From positions 119,966 through 183,965 of the forward strand of contig WIAF01000009.1 of NCBI GenBank assembly GCA_014055465.1: DNA of 64,000 nucleotides, read 5' to 3'. A program made the translations under genes and the position numbers. Each line of letters begins with the position of its first letter. Position 1 is the first letter of the stretch. The stretch is from Nitrospira sp. CR1.1 (lineage in GTDB: Bacteria; Nitrospirota; Nitrospiria; Nitrospirales; Nitrospiraceae). The notes beneath the pieces are model-generated. The model saw nothing but the letters and a program-made list of their open reading frames with translations. It searched no databases and had not been told where the DNA came from. Positions 17,841-27,406 of this stretch are shown piece after piece.

Positions 17841-19838
17841 CTACTGGGCTAATTCCAGCGCCTTCAGCTTCAACGCTCTGATCCGATTGCGCAATTCCGC
17901 GGCCCGCTCGAATTCCAACTGCTTTGCCGCCGCCTTCATCTCCACTTCCAGCCGGCGAATCAGCTGCTCCGCATCCCCCGTCGTGGCATAGACTTCCGGC
18001 GACTCCGCCGCTAATTCCAGCTGATCACCCTTCGTTCCTCCTGACGCATAATCGAGCACCGGGATCAATTTCTTGATGCTTTCCGGGGTAATGCCATTGG
18101 CCCTATTGTAGGCCTCCTGGATATGGCGCCGGCGCGCCGTCTCATCCATCGCGCTCCGCATCGAATCGGTTACCGTGTCCCCGTAAAAAATGACCCGCCC
18201 ATCCAGATTTCTCGCCGCACGCCCTGCCGTTTGGATGAGGGATCGATGCGACCGGAGAAAGCCTTCTTTATCCGCATCCAGAATAGCCACCAACCCGACC
18301 TCTGGAAGGTCAAGGCCCTCCCGCAACAGGTTGATGCCGACCAGCACATCAAAGACGCCTCGACGAAGGTCGCGAATAATCTCCGCGCGCTCCAGCGTCT
18401 TGATATCCGAATGCAGATACCGGACCTTTACACCGAGGTCGTGATAATACTCCGTGAGGTCTTCGGCCATTCGTTTGGTCAAGGTGGTCACCAGGACGCG
18501 ATTGCCCTTGGCCGACTCCGCCCGTACTTCCGCGAGAAGATTGTCTACCTGCCCCTTCGCCGACCGCACGTCGATGAGGGGATCCATTAAGCCAGTCGGC
18601 CGAATGATCTGCTCGATGACCTCACCCTTGGCATGTTCCAACTCATACGGGCCGGGCGTCGCCGACACATAGATCACCTGCTTCAACATCCGCTCGAACT
18701 CGGCGAACTTCAGGGGGCGATTATCGACGGCGGAAGGCAGCCGGAATCCATAGTCCACAAGCGTTCGTTTCCTGGAAAAGTCGCCTTCATACATGCCGCC
18801 GATCTGGGGCACCGTCGCGTGCGATTCATCGATGATCAACAAAAAGTCTTTGGGGAAATAATCCAGCAACGTCGGTGGAGGATCGCCCGGCGCGCGTCCG
18901 CTCAAATGGCGCGAATAGTTTTCGATCCCGTGGCAATAGCCCATGGCGCGGATCATTTCGAGATCGAACTTCGTCCGTTGCTCGATCCGTTGGGCCTCGA
19001 GCAATTGACCGTTCTTCCTGAACGCCACCACGCGCGCGTCTAATTCTTCCTCAATGCCTGTGATCGCCCGTTCGTAACGATCCGGCGCAATGAGATAGTG
19101 CGTGTTCGGATAGATGGCGATCTTGGGCAACCTGCCCAGCGATTTACCGGTCAGCGGATCGATCTCATGGATGGCATCGACCGTATCGCCAAACAGTTCG
19201 ATGCGCACCGACTTGGCCTCCGACGAGGCCGGGAAAATCTCAATGACATCGCCGCGGGCGCGAAAGGTCCCGCGGTGGAAATCTACGTCATTGCGCGCAT
19301 ATTGAATGTCGACCAACTTTGCCAGAATCTTCTCGCGCCGCGTCTCCATCCCCTCTTCGAGATACACCAACATGTCATGGTACACCTCCGGCGACCCGAG
19401 GCCGTAGATACAGGAGACCGACGACACAATCACGACATCATTGCGCTGCAACAGCGACGTCGTCGCTGCGTGGCGCATCTGATCGATGGCATCGTTGATC
19501 GAAGCATCCTTGGCAATATAGGTGTCGCTCTGCGGGATGTAGGCTTCCGGTTGGTAATAATCGTAATAACTGATGAAGTACTCGACGGCGTTCTGTGGAA
19601 AAAACTGTTTAAATTCCTGATAGAGCTGACCGGCCAGGGTCTTATTGTGCACGAGCACGAGCGTCGGCTTCTGTACCCGCTCGACGACATTCGCCATCGT
19701 GAAGGTCTTGCCTGAACCAGTGACTCCAAGCAGGGCTTGATGCTGCTTGCCGGCTAGAATTCCGGAGGTCAGCTTTTCAATCGCTTGGCCTTGGTCGCCG
19801 CAGGGTTTGAATGGAGCGTCGAGCTTAAACGGGGGCAT
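17841..19838 (-). CDS. uvrB: Excinuclease ABC subunit B
   Basis: Damage-verifying helicase-like subunit of nucleotide excision repair, 665 residues, full length. Walker A GVTGSGKT (residues 38-45), the beta-hairpin region [29 protein letters not shown], helicase motif [11 protein letters not shown], and a C-terminal UVR motif ([17 protein letters not shown]). Divergent from the lexA cassette with 78 bp between the two start codons, so SOS control through the same region is likely. Confidence 0.97.
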   Translation of the reverse strand: MPPFKLDAPFKPCGDQGQAIEKLTSGILAGKQHQALLGVTGSGKTFTMANVVERVQKPTLVLVHNKTLAGQLYQEFKQFFPQNAVEYFISYYDYYQPEAYIPQSDTYIAKDASINDAIDQMRHAATTSLLQRNDVVIVSSVSCIYGLGSPEVYHDMLVYLEEGMETRREKILAKLVDIQYARNDVDFHRGTFRARGDVIEIFPASSEAKSVRIELFGDTVDAIHEIDPLTGKSLGRLPKIAIYPNTHYLIAPDRYERAITGIEEELDARVVAFRKNGQLLEAQRIEQRTKFDLEMIRAMGYCHGIENYSRHLSGRAPGDPPPTLLDYFPKDFLLIIDESHATVPQIGGMYEGDFSRKRTLVDYGFRLPSAVDNRPLKFAEFERMLKQVIYVSATPGPYELEHAKGEVIEQIIRPTGLMDPLIDVRSAKGQVDNLLAEVRAESAKGNRVLVTTLTKRMAEDLTEYYHDLGVKVRYLHSDIKTLERAEIIRDLRRGVFDVLVGINLLREGLDLPEVGLVAILDADKEGFLRSHRSLIQTAGRAARNLDGRVIFYGDTVTDSMRSAMDETARRRHIQEAYNRANGITPESIKKLIPVLDYASGGTKGDQLELAAESPEVYATTGDAEQLIRRLEVEMKAAAKQLEFERAAELRNRIRALKLKALELAQ

Positions 19839-19880
19839 ATCGCGTCATCTTACCATGCCCGTCGACCGGATCGCCTCCAC

Positions 19881-19908
19881 TTGACAGGCCCTTCCAGCTA
19901 TGTAACGA
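19881..19908 (+). promoter_or_regulatory. Promoter of the lexA-imuB-dnaE2 cassette
   Basis: TTGACA at 19881-19886, 16 bases, TAACGA at 19903-19908. The -10 lies inside the 17-bp palindrome, so a protein bound there would block RNA polymerase. The transcript would start close to or at the ATG (19917), suggesting a leaderless or nearly leaderless mRNA. Confidence 0.5.
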
Positions 19909-19917
19909 TTCGTTACA
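19901..19917. promoter_or_regulatory. Perfect 17-bp palindrome, probable LexA operator
   Basis: TGTAACGATTCGTTACA has 8-base arms around a single T. It overlaps the -10 and its last A is the A of the lexA ATG. Position and symmetry fit an autoregulatory operator. It does not resemble the E. coli CTGT-N8-ACAG box or the Gram-positive SOS box, as expected for a LexA with an unrelated DNA-binding head. Confidence 0.65.
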
Positions 19918-20462
19918 TGCGCTCGGCAGATCTCAAAATAGCCCGCCAGGCTCTGGGACTCACCCAGGAACAGCTGGCCGACCGGCTCAAAACCACCCGC
20001 CAGACCATCGCGCGCTATGAAATCGGCACCCACAAGATTCCCTTCACCGTTCGACTCGCCATCGATCACCTCACGGCCGCGGCGCACATTCCCCTCGCCG
20101 GCCTGGTGGCGGCGGGCGATCCCATCGAGCCGATTCCCCAAACCGAACTCGTTGAAGTCCCTTCCGGCATGAAGGGGCGCGGCGAAACGTTTGCCTTACG
20201 GGTCAAGGGCGAGTCGATGCGAGACGAAGGCATTCTTCCCGGCGATCTTGTCATCGTCCGGAAACAACACACGGCCCGGAACGGCCAAACGGTGATTGCC
20301 CTCGTCAACAATGAAGCTACGATCAAAACCTATTATCGAAAAGGTTCCACGATCGAGCTGCGTCCGGCCAATGACACGATGAAGCCAATTACGATCACCT
20401 CCACGGATTCTCTGCGCATCGAAGGCCTCGTCATCGGAGTCATCCGCTACTGCAACTCTTGA
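19917..20462 (+). CDS. lexA: LexA-like repressor with XRE-type DNA-binding domain
   Basis: 181 residues. Residues 5-52 form an XRE/Cro-type HTH (LGLTQEQLADRLKTTRQTIARYE), not the winged helix of E. coli LexA. The C-terminal S24 domain carries the Ala66-Gly67 cleavage site in LVAAGDP, Ser100 in KGESMRD and Lys137 in EATIKTY, so RecA-stimulated self-cleavage should work. The ATG at 19917 is chosen because it abuts the promoter and operator; the open frame further upstream overlaps uvrB. First gene of an SOS cassette with an ImuB-like protein and DnaE2. A phage-type repressor is the alternative, but the context argues for SOS control. Confidence 0.85.
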   Translation: MRSADLKIARQALGLTQEQLADRLKTTRQTIARYEIGTHKIPFTVRLAIDHLTAAAHIPLAGLVAAGDPIEPIPQTELVEVPSGMKGRGETFALRVKGESMRDEGILPGDLVIVRKQHTARNGQTVIALVNNEATIKTYYRKGSTIELRPANDTMKPITITSTDSLRIEGLVIGVIRYCNS

Positions 20463-20485
20463 GATCGTGCCGGCCCGGTGACTTG

Positions 20486-21667
20486 ATGGATCGCCAGATT
20501 GTGTGCCTTGCAGTGCCCTCGTTCGAACTGGCGCTTGCGCGGCTGATCGAACCCCGCCTCCGCAACAGACCCATCGGTGTCGCCCCAGTCGTACAACCAC
20601 GCAGCGTGCTGCAGGACGTATCTTCCGAGGCGGCCCTCGACGGCCTCTATCCAGGCATGACGGTTCAACACGCGCTGCAGCGTTGCCCCGCCCTGCACAT
20701 TCTGACGCCCGATGCCATCCGCTCCGCTCAGGCGCATACCATGCTGTCCCGCATCATCACCCGCTATGCCCCGGTCTGGGAACCGATAACATCCGGCGCC
20801 TTCCTGCTCGACCTCACCGGCACGACGCGACTCTTTGGGCCGGCCCGCGACACGGCCGCGCGCCTGCAACGGGATATTGCCATGGAAATCCGATTCGACG
20901 GCGTGTCGGGAATCGGCAGCAACAAACTTGTCGCACAAACTGCCGCCGGCCTCGTGCAACCGGCCCAGATCTATGAAGTCCGTCACGGCTCGGAACGAGC
21001 CTTCATGGCGCCCCTGTCGATTGAGACCTTGCCGCTACTCCACCAGCCCCGGATGCGACCCTTTCGTCAATGCCTGAACGATCTGAATCTCCGCACATTC
21101 GGCGACGTGGCTGACACGCCCTTGCCCGCCCTGAATCTTGCCATCGGCAAGTGGGCCGCGCCGTTGCTGCGCTGGGCCCAAGGCATCGACTCCACACCGG
21201 TCATGCCGCCACCGATCCAACCCAGCGTGGAAGTCTCTCATTCACTGGAACCGGACGATATCGATGACGTGGCCATATGGCATTGCCTGGCTGATCTGCT
21301 CGAACAGCTCTGCCACCTGTTGCGTACCCAACAACGGGTCTGCGGACAACTCGCGCTGACGATTCACGCGAGCGATCACATCCGCGCAGCAGTTCATCAC
21401 CCGATCGCTCCGCCCAGTTATTGGGAAATCGATTTGACGCCGCCGCTCCGGGCCTTGTTCCGGCAAGGCGCCCGGCGGCGCATTCGCATGCGCACGCTGA
21501 CGTTGAGCGCCACTGCACTGACCGTCCCTGCCGAACAATGTGAGCTGTTCGATGCCATCGACGCCGTACCCCCCCACCGAATCCGCGCGCGGCAGGTGAC
21601 GCTCGCCCTTGATCGGCTGAGAGCACGCTTTGGAACCGGCATCATTCGTTACGGCAGAACACACTGA
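20486..21667 (+). CDS. imuB: ImuB-like inactive Y-family DNA polymerase
   Basis: 393 residues with Y-family polymerase layout (VLQDVSSEAALDGLYPGM, GIGSNKLVAQTAAG, and a little-finger region) but without the catalytic acids. The first motif reads CLAVPSFELA where DinB has an Asp (IDLDSFYA-like), and the second reads SGAFLLDLTG where DinB has Asp-Glu. This is the hallmark of ImuB, a scaffold linking the beta clamp to DnaE2 in SOS mutagenesis. ATG 20486; a TTG at 20459 would overlap lexA. No imuA gene lies between it and lexA. Confidence 0.82.
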   Translation: MDRQIVCLAVPSFELALARLIEPRLRNRPIGVAPVVQPRSVLQDVSSEAALDGLYPGMTVQHALQRCPALHILTPDAIRSAQAHTMLSRIITRYAPVWEPITSGAFLLDLTGTTRLFGPARDTAARLQRDIAMEIRFDGVSGIGSNKLVAQTAAGLVQPAQIYEVRHGSERAFMAPLSIETLPLLHQPRMRPFRQCLNDLNLRTFGDVADTPLPALNLAIGKWAAPLLRWAQGIDSTPVMPPPIQPSVEVSHSLEPDDIDDVAIWHCLADLLEQLCHLLRTQQRVCGQLALTIHASDHIRAAVHHPIAPPSYWEIDLTPPLRALFRQGARRRIRMRTLTLSATALTVPAEQCELFDAIDAVPPHRIRARQVTLALDRLRARFGTGIIRYGRTH

Positions 21668-21680
21668 GGCAGATACGACT

Positions 21681-24600
21681 ATGCCCTCCTCCTTCGTTCA
21701 CTTACACGTCCATTCCTCCTATTCGCCGATGCAAGGTGTTCCATCGCTCGAAACCCTCTGTCAGACGGCGCGCGCGCAAGGCGCTGATACCCTCGCGCTC
21801 ACCGATACCAACGGCCTGTACGGCGCCATCCGGTTCCTCGAGGTGGCTCGCGCATCCGGCATCAAACCCATCCTCGGCGCCGAACTGACTTACCAAACGC
21901 ATCGCGCAGTCCTTCTCGCAAAAACCCCCGCCGGTTACGGCAATCTCTGTCGCCTTCTTTCGGCGCGCCATGACGCCGTCTTCGACTTCACCGCGATGGT
22001 GGCTCAACACCGGGCTGGCCTGATTATCCTTTCCGATGATCAGGCGGCTCTTGCCGAATGGCATCAACAGGCAGCAGAGGATCTCTTCGTCGAGTTGACG
22101 CCTGGGCCGGACATGGCCGAAGCCCTGGCATTCAGCCGCCGGTCCGGATTACCGCCTGTAGCCACGACACGCGCTCAGTTCGTAACGCCGTCCGGGTATC
22201 AACTCCATCGTCTCTTGCGCGCGATTGCGCTCAACACCACCCTGTCCCGATTGCCTGATGACGCCTGCTGCCAACCCAGCCACTGGATGATGCCGGCGAC
22301 GGAGCTCGAACGACAGTTTCCCCATGCACCGGACGCTCTCACCAACAGCCGGCCTATCGCTGATCAATGCGCCACCGACTGGGACTTTAAACACATCATT
22401 TTTCCGTCGTTTCGACACCTCACCGCCACTCAAGCCTTCGAACGCCTTCGCGAACAAACGTACGAAGGCGCGTCCCGACGATACGGAACACTCTCTCCTG
22501 CAGTTGTGACACGCATCGAACATGAACTCGCCGTGATTCGCGACAAGGGTTATGCGGATTATTTTTTGATCGTCGAGGAAATCGTACGGCAAGCCCCCCG
22601 CACCTGTGGCCGGGGCTCCGCTGCCGCATCAATCGTGTCCTACTGTTTGAATATCACGCACGTCGATCCGATCCGTCACCGCCTCGTCTTTGAACGTTTT
22701 CTCAATCCCGGACGGCACGATCCACCCGACATCGACATCGACTTTCCCTGGGATGAACGAGACATCGTTCTCGACCGGGTGTTCGCTCAATATGGCGAGC
22801 GATCGGCCGCGATGGTCGCCAATCAGAATACGCTGGCGATCCGCGCGGCAATTCGCGAAACGGCAAAAGTGTATGGCTTACCGACGGCAGAAATCGGCCG
22901 GGTATTGCCCTTGATCCTGAGACAGACAGACCACTTTGCGGCGGCCGTTGACATGGCATCACGCGCATGGACGGCGCGCCTCTTCCGACAGGCGCGGCTC
23001 TCCTCCCCTTGGCCGGATATCATCCACTGGGCGCTTCAACTCGAAGGACATTTTCGCAATCTAAGCCTGCACTGCGGCGGCATCGTCCTCGTGCCGGACG
23101 AGATCCGCCGGTACGTGCCGGTCGAACGCTCGGCCAAGGGAGTTCCGGTTATTCAGTGGGAAAAAGATCAAGCGGAGGACGCCGGGCTCGTGAAAATCGA
23201 TCTGCTCGGCAATCGCTCACTGGCAGTCATTCGTGATGCGCTGGCCGCCATCGCCCGGCATACCGGCCGACAGATCGACGATGCAGCCTGGGATCCGCTC
23301 GCCGATGCGCAGACCAGCGCGCTGATTCGGCATGGCGACACGATGGGATGTTTTTATGTGGAATCACCCGCCACGCGGCTCCTGCTCAAAAAACTCTGGA
23401 CCACCATGCCGGCCGCACAGCAGGCACAGGCGGACGATTTCGAGTATCTGACGATCGTCTCCTCCATCATCCGACCGGCTGCGCACCGGTTTGCGGACGA
23501 CTTCATCCGTCGGGCCCACGGGCAGCCCTACTGCGCACTTCATCCAACACTGCACGAAGCGCTGTCGGAGACTTTCGGCATCATGGTCTATCAGGAGGAT
23601 GTCATGAAAGTCGCGGTGGCGCTCGGCGGATTTTCAACCGAAGACGGAGACCAGTTACGGAAGATCCTCAGCAAGAAACACAAGCAACGGCAGCTTCGCG
23701 ATTACCAGCGGCAGTTTTGCGCCGGAGCGCTAGCGCGGGGAGCGGATCTGCGCGCCATCGAACAGATCTGGGCCATGATCATGAGTTTCGCCGGGTATAG
23801 TTTCTGCAAACCTCATTCGGCCAGTTACGCGCAGGTGTCCTTCAAATCGGCTTACCTCCGCGCCCATTACCCGGCCGAATTCATCGCCGCGGTCATCAGC
23901 AATCAAGGCGGGTTCTATTCGACGTTTGCCTATGTGTCCGAAGCGCGGCGGATGGGCCTGACCATCCAGCCGCCGGATCTCAATGAAAGCGATTGGGTCT
24001 ATCAGGGGCGGGAAAAGAATCTCCGCGTCGGGTTGATGCAGATCAAAGGACTCCGGCAGGATGTTGTCGCTGAGTTGATGGCGAAACGAGCCGCGCAGGG
24101 GCCGTTTCGCTCGCTACAGGATTTTCTGGAACGCGTCAGCCCAGATGCCTCACAGGTCCGGCTGCTCATCAAAGCAGGCTGTTTCGATCGCCTCGCGGGT
24201 GAGCTCACCAGACCGGCCCTGCTCTGGCGTCTGCTGGCCTGGCGGGAGCACTCGCCGCCCAGATATCTCCCCATCCCGCCGGAATATCCGCTACTGCGGC
24301 TGATCACAGAGGAGATCGAGATCCTCGGCTTTCCTCTGCGTTGTCACCCGCTCGACCTGGTTCCCGCCAACCACGTTCCCGCAACGGTCGTTCCCGCCTG
24401 TGACATGACGCACCATATCGGCCGCGTGGTCACCATGATGGGCGTGCTGATTACGGGAAAGGTCGTCCATACGAAACAGGGCGACCCGATGGAGTTCGTC
24501 AGCTTCGAAGACTTGAGCGGGCTATATGACGCCACCATCTTTCCGGACATCTACCGGAAGACCTGCCATCTGCTGAAAACGAATCGCGCCTATGTCGTTG

Positions 24601-24719
24601 AGGGCCGAGTCGACGCACACTTTGCCGCCGTGACGCTGACCGTCACGGCGATTCGGAAGGCATCCTACCGGCGTGGACCACAACCGGCCGATTTGCCGGC
24701 GGGCCTGCCGATAGGATGA
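21681..24719 (+). CDS. dnaE2: Error-prone DNA polymerase III alpha subunit DnaE2
   Basis: C-family polymerase of 1012 residues, the short DnaE2 type. An N-terminal PHP domain (FVHLHVHSSYSPM), the palm with PDIDIDFPWDERD supplying catalytic Asps, IVYQEDVMKVA-type fingers, a HhH region and a C-terminal OB fold (GVLITGKVVHTKQGDPMEFVSFED). It performs translesion synthesis with ImuB after SOS induction. ATG 21681 with GAGG upstream, 13 bp after imuB. Confidence 0.93.
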   Translation: MPSSFVHLHVHSSYSPMQGVPSLETLCQTARAQGADTLALTDTNGLYGAIRFLEVARASGIKPILGAELTYQTHRAVLLAKTPAGYGNLCRLLSARHDAVFDFTAMVAQHRAGLIILSDDQAALAEWHQQAAEDLFVELTPGPDMAEALAFSRRSGLPPVATTRAQFVTPSGYQLHRLLRAIALNTTLSRLPDDACCQPSHWMMPATELERQFPHAPDALTNSRPIADQCATDWDFKHIIFPSFRHLTATQAFERLREQTYEGASRRYGTLSPAVVTRIEHELAVIRDKGYADYFLIVEEIVRQAPRTCGRGSAAASIVSYCLNITHVDPIRHRLVFERFLNPGRHDPPDIDIDFPWDERDIVLDRVFAQYGERSAAMVANQNTLAIRAAIRETAKVYGLPTAEIGRVLPLILRQTDHFAAAVDMASRAWTARLFRQARLSSPWPDIIHWALQLEGHFRNLSLHCGGIVLVPDEIRRYVPVERSAKGVPVIQWEKDQAEDAGLVKIDLLGNRSLAVIRDALAAIARHTGRQIDDAAWDPLADAQTSALIRHGDTMGCFYVESPATRLLLKKLWTTMPAAQQAQADDFEYLTIVSSIIRPAAHRFADDFIRRAHGQPYCALHPTLHEALSETFGIMVYQEDVMKVAVALGGFSTEDGDQLRKILSKKHKQRQLRDYQRQFCAGALARGADLRAIEQIWAMIMSFAGYSFCKPHSASYAQVSFKSAYLRAHYPAEFIAAVISNQGGFYSTFAYVSEARRMGLTIQPPDLNESDWVYQGREKNLRVGLMQIKGLRQDVVAELMAKRAAQGPFRSLQDFLERVSPDASQVRLLIKAGCFDRLAGELTRPALLWRLLAWREHSPPRYLPIPPEYPLLRLITEEIEILGFPLRCHPLDLVPANHVPATVVPACDMTHHIGRVVTMMGVLITGKVVHTKQGDPMEFVSFEDLSGLYDATIFPDIYRKTCHLLKTNRAYVVEGRVDAHFAAVTLTVTAIRKASYRRGPQPADLPAGLPIG

Positions 24720-24730
24720 ATAGAGATCAC

Positions 24731-25264
24731 TTAGGGGGTTTTCTTTTCCGGAGCGTCCGTGGCGTCGCCCTTTTCCACCTTGAGGATATTCACATCGAAG
24801 GTGAGCGTTTTCCCAGCCAGCGGATGATTGAGATCGATAAGGACCTTCTTCTCATTGACTTCCAAGACCTTGACCAGCCGGTTATCCGCAGCCTGCAATA
24901 TGTCCCCGACCTTTACATCTTTGGGAAGCTTATCCTTATCGATACTTTGCCGCAGCTTGTTGTTATAGGGGCCATAAGCATCCTGCGCCGTCACCTCGAT
25001 ACGCCGCTTCTGTCCGGCCTTCATGCCGTCGAGGGCCTTTTCAAGGCCGGGAACGATTTCATGCGCCCCTTGCACAAACGTAATCGGTTCCTGACCGACG
25101 TTCGAATCGGCCACGCTTTTGTCGGGAAGCGTCAACGTATATTCCAACGACACCTTCATCCCGTCGGCAATGGCAAGATCGCTTTGCGCGAAAGCGCCCT
25201 CGCCGAATGTCAGGCAACCGGCCGCGACTATCATGCGCAGCAACAGATTCCGTCCAGATTTCAT
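24731..25264 (-). CDS. FKBP-type peptidyl-prolyl isomerase, SlyD-like, exported
   Basis: 177 residues: signal peptide (residues 1-25, ending AFAQS), then a SlyD-like FKBP domain with an inserted flap. MKVSLEYTLTLPDKSVADSN, PITFVQGAHEIVPGLEKALDGM and VDFNHPLAGKTL-like IDLNHPLAGKTLTFDV are the family blocks. Predicted periplasmic prolyl isomerase/chaperone. The ATG at 25264 follows GAGGAGG. Its tail converges on dnaE2, 11 bp away. Confidence 0.88.
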   Translation of the reverse strand: MKSGRNLLLRMIVAAGCLTFGEGAFAQSDLAIADGMKVSLEYTLTLPDKSVADSNVGQEPITFVQGAHEIVPGLEKALDGMKAGQKRRIEVTAQDAYGPYNNKLRQSIDKDKLPKDVKVGDILQAADNRLVKVLEVNEKKVLIDLNHPLAGKTLTFDVNILKVEKGDATDAPEKKTP

Positions 25265-25319
25265 CGCGGCATCCTCCTCAATCATGCCGGACAGCTGCTC
25301 TGTCCGGCCACACAGTGCA

Positions 25320-26669
25320 TCAACTATTGCCGCGGCGCGGAGCGGCAGGACGACCGGCACGCCATCCCCGGCGCCCCTGTCCACCTCTGGAGTCCTGGGT
25401 CATAGAATTGGGGCGCTCGCCGGTACGACGCGGCCGGGCATCGCGCCCGCGCCCATCATGCCGGGATTGCCCGTTCGACTCAGGCTCACGCGCAGGAGGC
25501 GGCAACGTTGCCAAGGTCGGCAATGTCAGGCGCTTCGTTTGGATTCGCAACCGGCGCACCATGGCGAGATACTCATGCTCTTCTTGCGGAGAGAGAATCA
25601 AGAGGGTTGCCCCGGATCGTTCAGCCCGGCCCGTCCGGCCGGTCCGGTGGACGTACGAGGTCGGGTTGCCGGGCAACTCGTAATGGATCACCTGCGAGAC
25701 CGTCGGGACGTCCAATCCGCGCGCCGCCACATCGGTCGCCACCAATGAGCGTAACCGCCCGGAACGGAACGCCGTCAGCGTTCGCTCACGCTGAGCTTGG
25801 GAGTGGTTGCCGGTAATGGCTCCGACGGAGGCCGGTTCCCCGCCTAAACGGGCAGCCAGCCGCTTCACTTTATACTTCTGGTCGCAAAACACCATCGACT
25901 GCTCACCGGCTTCCGATGATTGCAGCAGCGTGTGAATCAGTTGCACCCGCGAGGCTTCACTGGGCACCACGTAATAGGCATGCGTGATGGTGGTCGGCGT
26001 ATTCACGCCCGGATCCACGGCCGTGCGAGCAGGATTGTTCAGCATCGATTCCGCCAGCGTGAGAATTTCCGGCGAGAACGTGGCCGAAAACAGCATCGTC
26101 TGCCGCTGCGAGGGAAGCAGTTGTAGAATACGTTGAATGTCACGCAAGAATCCGCGATCGAGCATTTGGTCGGCTTCATCCATCACGACATATTCAATGC
26201 CGCGGAGGTCCAAATGACGCGTGCCGGCCACATCCAGCAGCCGCCCCGGGGTCCCGATCACGATCATCGGGGGCTGGCGGAGGGCGCGATAATGCCGCTC
26301 GATGGGAACACCGCCGTACACGGCCAGCGACGTCACCGCCGGTGGCGCATACTTGCGCAGTTCCATTTCAATCTGAAGAGCCAACTCCCGGGTCGGCGCC
26401 AGTACAAGAGCGCGCGGAGACCGTGACGATCCGGTCTGCGCGGACGCGTGGCCGGCGGGCTTCCACCCTTCCTTGACGGCCCGTTCAATCAACGGAATGA
26501 GAAACGCCAGCGTTTTCCCGCTCCCCGTCTTAGCCTGGGCCAGGAGATCACGCCCCTGGAGCGCCAACGGAATCGCGGCGCTCTGAATGGGAGTCGGCGC
26601 GGTAAACCCGGCCTGCTGTAAACGGTCAGCGAGAAACGATGTAAGAGACAATTCGGCAAACGACACCAT
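25320..26669 (-). CDS. DEAD-box RNA helicase, RhlE-like
   Basis: 449 residues with the full motif set: Q motif (GFTAPTPIQ), I AKTGSGKT, Ia APTRELA, GG, Ib TPGRLLD, II DEAD (VVMDEADQM), III SAT, IV MVFCDQKYK, V ATDVAARGLD, VI HRTGRTGRAE. The C-terminus (about residue 390 on) is Arg/Gly-rich and disordered, an RNA-binding tail. Probably RNA remodelling; with the adjacent RRM protein this suggests a cold- or stress-related RNA metabolism pair. Confidence 0.93.
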   Translation of the reverse strand: MVSFAELSLTSFLADRLQQAGFTAPTPIQSAAIPLALQGRDLLAQAKTGSGKTLAFLIPLIERAVKEGWKPAGHASAQTGSSRSPRALVLAPTRELALQIEMELRKYAPPAVTSLAVYGGVPIERHYRALRQPPMIVIGTPGRLLDVAGTRHLDLRGIEYVVMDEADQMLDRGFLRDIQRILQLLPSQRQTMLFSATFSPEILTLAESMLNNPARTAVDPGVNTPTTITHAYYVVPSEASRVQLIHTLLQSSEAGEQSMVFCDQKYKVKRLAARLGGEPASVGAITGNHSQAQRERTLTAFRSGRLRSLVATDVAARGLDVPTVSQVIHYELPGNPTSYVHRTGRTGRAERSGATLLILSPQEEHEYLAMVRRLRIQTKRLTLPTLATLPPPAREPESNGQSRHDGRGRDARPRRTGERPNSMTQDSRGGQGRRGWRAGRPAAPRRGNS

Positions 26670-26755
26670 GCAACGACACTCCTAAATCTCTATCTTGGGA
26701 AAACAGGGGCAGGCAACCTGATGGCCCTGCAAACCAGAGAGAGGACAACACGGTA

Positions 26756-26790
26756 AGAAAAACGCAGGGGCTACCCTGGCGGCAGCCCCT
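26756..26790 (-). terminator. Rho-independent terminator of the RRM gene
   Basis: Arms AGGGGCT (26766-26772) and AGCCCCT (26784-26790). Read leftwards the stem is followed by GCGTTTTTC. It separates the RRM gene from the helicase gene. Confidence 0.65.
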
Positions 26791-26817
26791 GAATAGATAT
26801 AGAGAAACGGGCGCAGC

Positions 26818-27114
26818 TTAGTGCCGGCCCCCGCCCATGCCACGTCCACCGCCGCCGGAGCGAGGCTCCTGCGGGCGGGCTTCGTTGACCGTCAACGTGC
26901 GGCCCCCGAATTGTGTCCCGTTCAATGCGTTAATAGCCGCCTGCGCCTCGGAATCTCCCGACATTTCCACGAAGCCAAAGCCCCGTGATTGCCCGGTGAA
27001 CTTGTCCGTGATGATGCGCGCAGAAGTCACCGCGCCATGCACCGCGAACAGGTCACTCAGCTGTTGCTCGGTGGTTGAATATGGCAAGCCGCCAACGTAG
27101 ATCTTCGAACCCAT
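26818..27114 (-). CDS. RNA-binding protein with one RRM and a Gly/Arg tail
   Basis: 98 residues. RNP2 IYVGGLPY near the N-terminus and RNP1 RGFGFVEM around residues 45-52 define one RRM. The end is a short Gly/Arg/His tail (GGGGRGMGGG). Such proteins resemble cyanobacterial Rbp cold-shock proteins. Strong AAGGAGG site before the ATG. Monocistronic by the terminator that follows. Confidence 0.93.
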   Translation of the reverse strand: MGSKIYVGGLPYSTTEQQLSDLFAVHGAVTSARIITDKFTGQSRGFGFVEMSGDSEAQAAINALNGTQFGGRTLTVNEARPQEPRSGGGGRGMGGGRH

Positions 27115-27406
27115 TGGGTTCCTCCTTTGAGAATAGAATGGTGTTGTCTGGGACTCGAGAAAGAAACGAGGAAGGAATGGGCCGAAGATGCAAACACAGC
27201 GGCAATCTTAGCTCTGGCTTCCGAAATTCCCGGGAAGAACCCAAAACAACATCGAATCGAGCCCTGTAATACTTTGTCTACTTCATCGCCAAGGCTCTTC
27301 GCAATGAAGCACCTTCACTGTATCCTACCGAAATGGGAAAGGCAAGCGCGAAATCGTCTCGCAAAACGACCTGCCGAGCACCTCTCTACTGTTCTTCCGC
27401 GCACCT

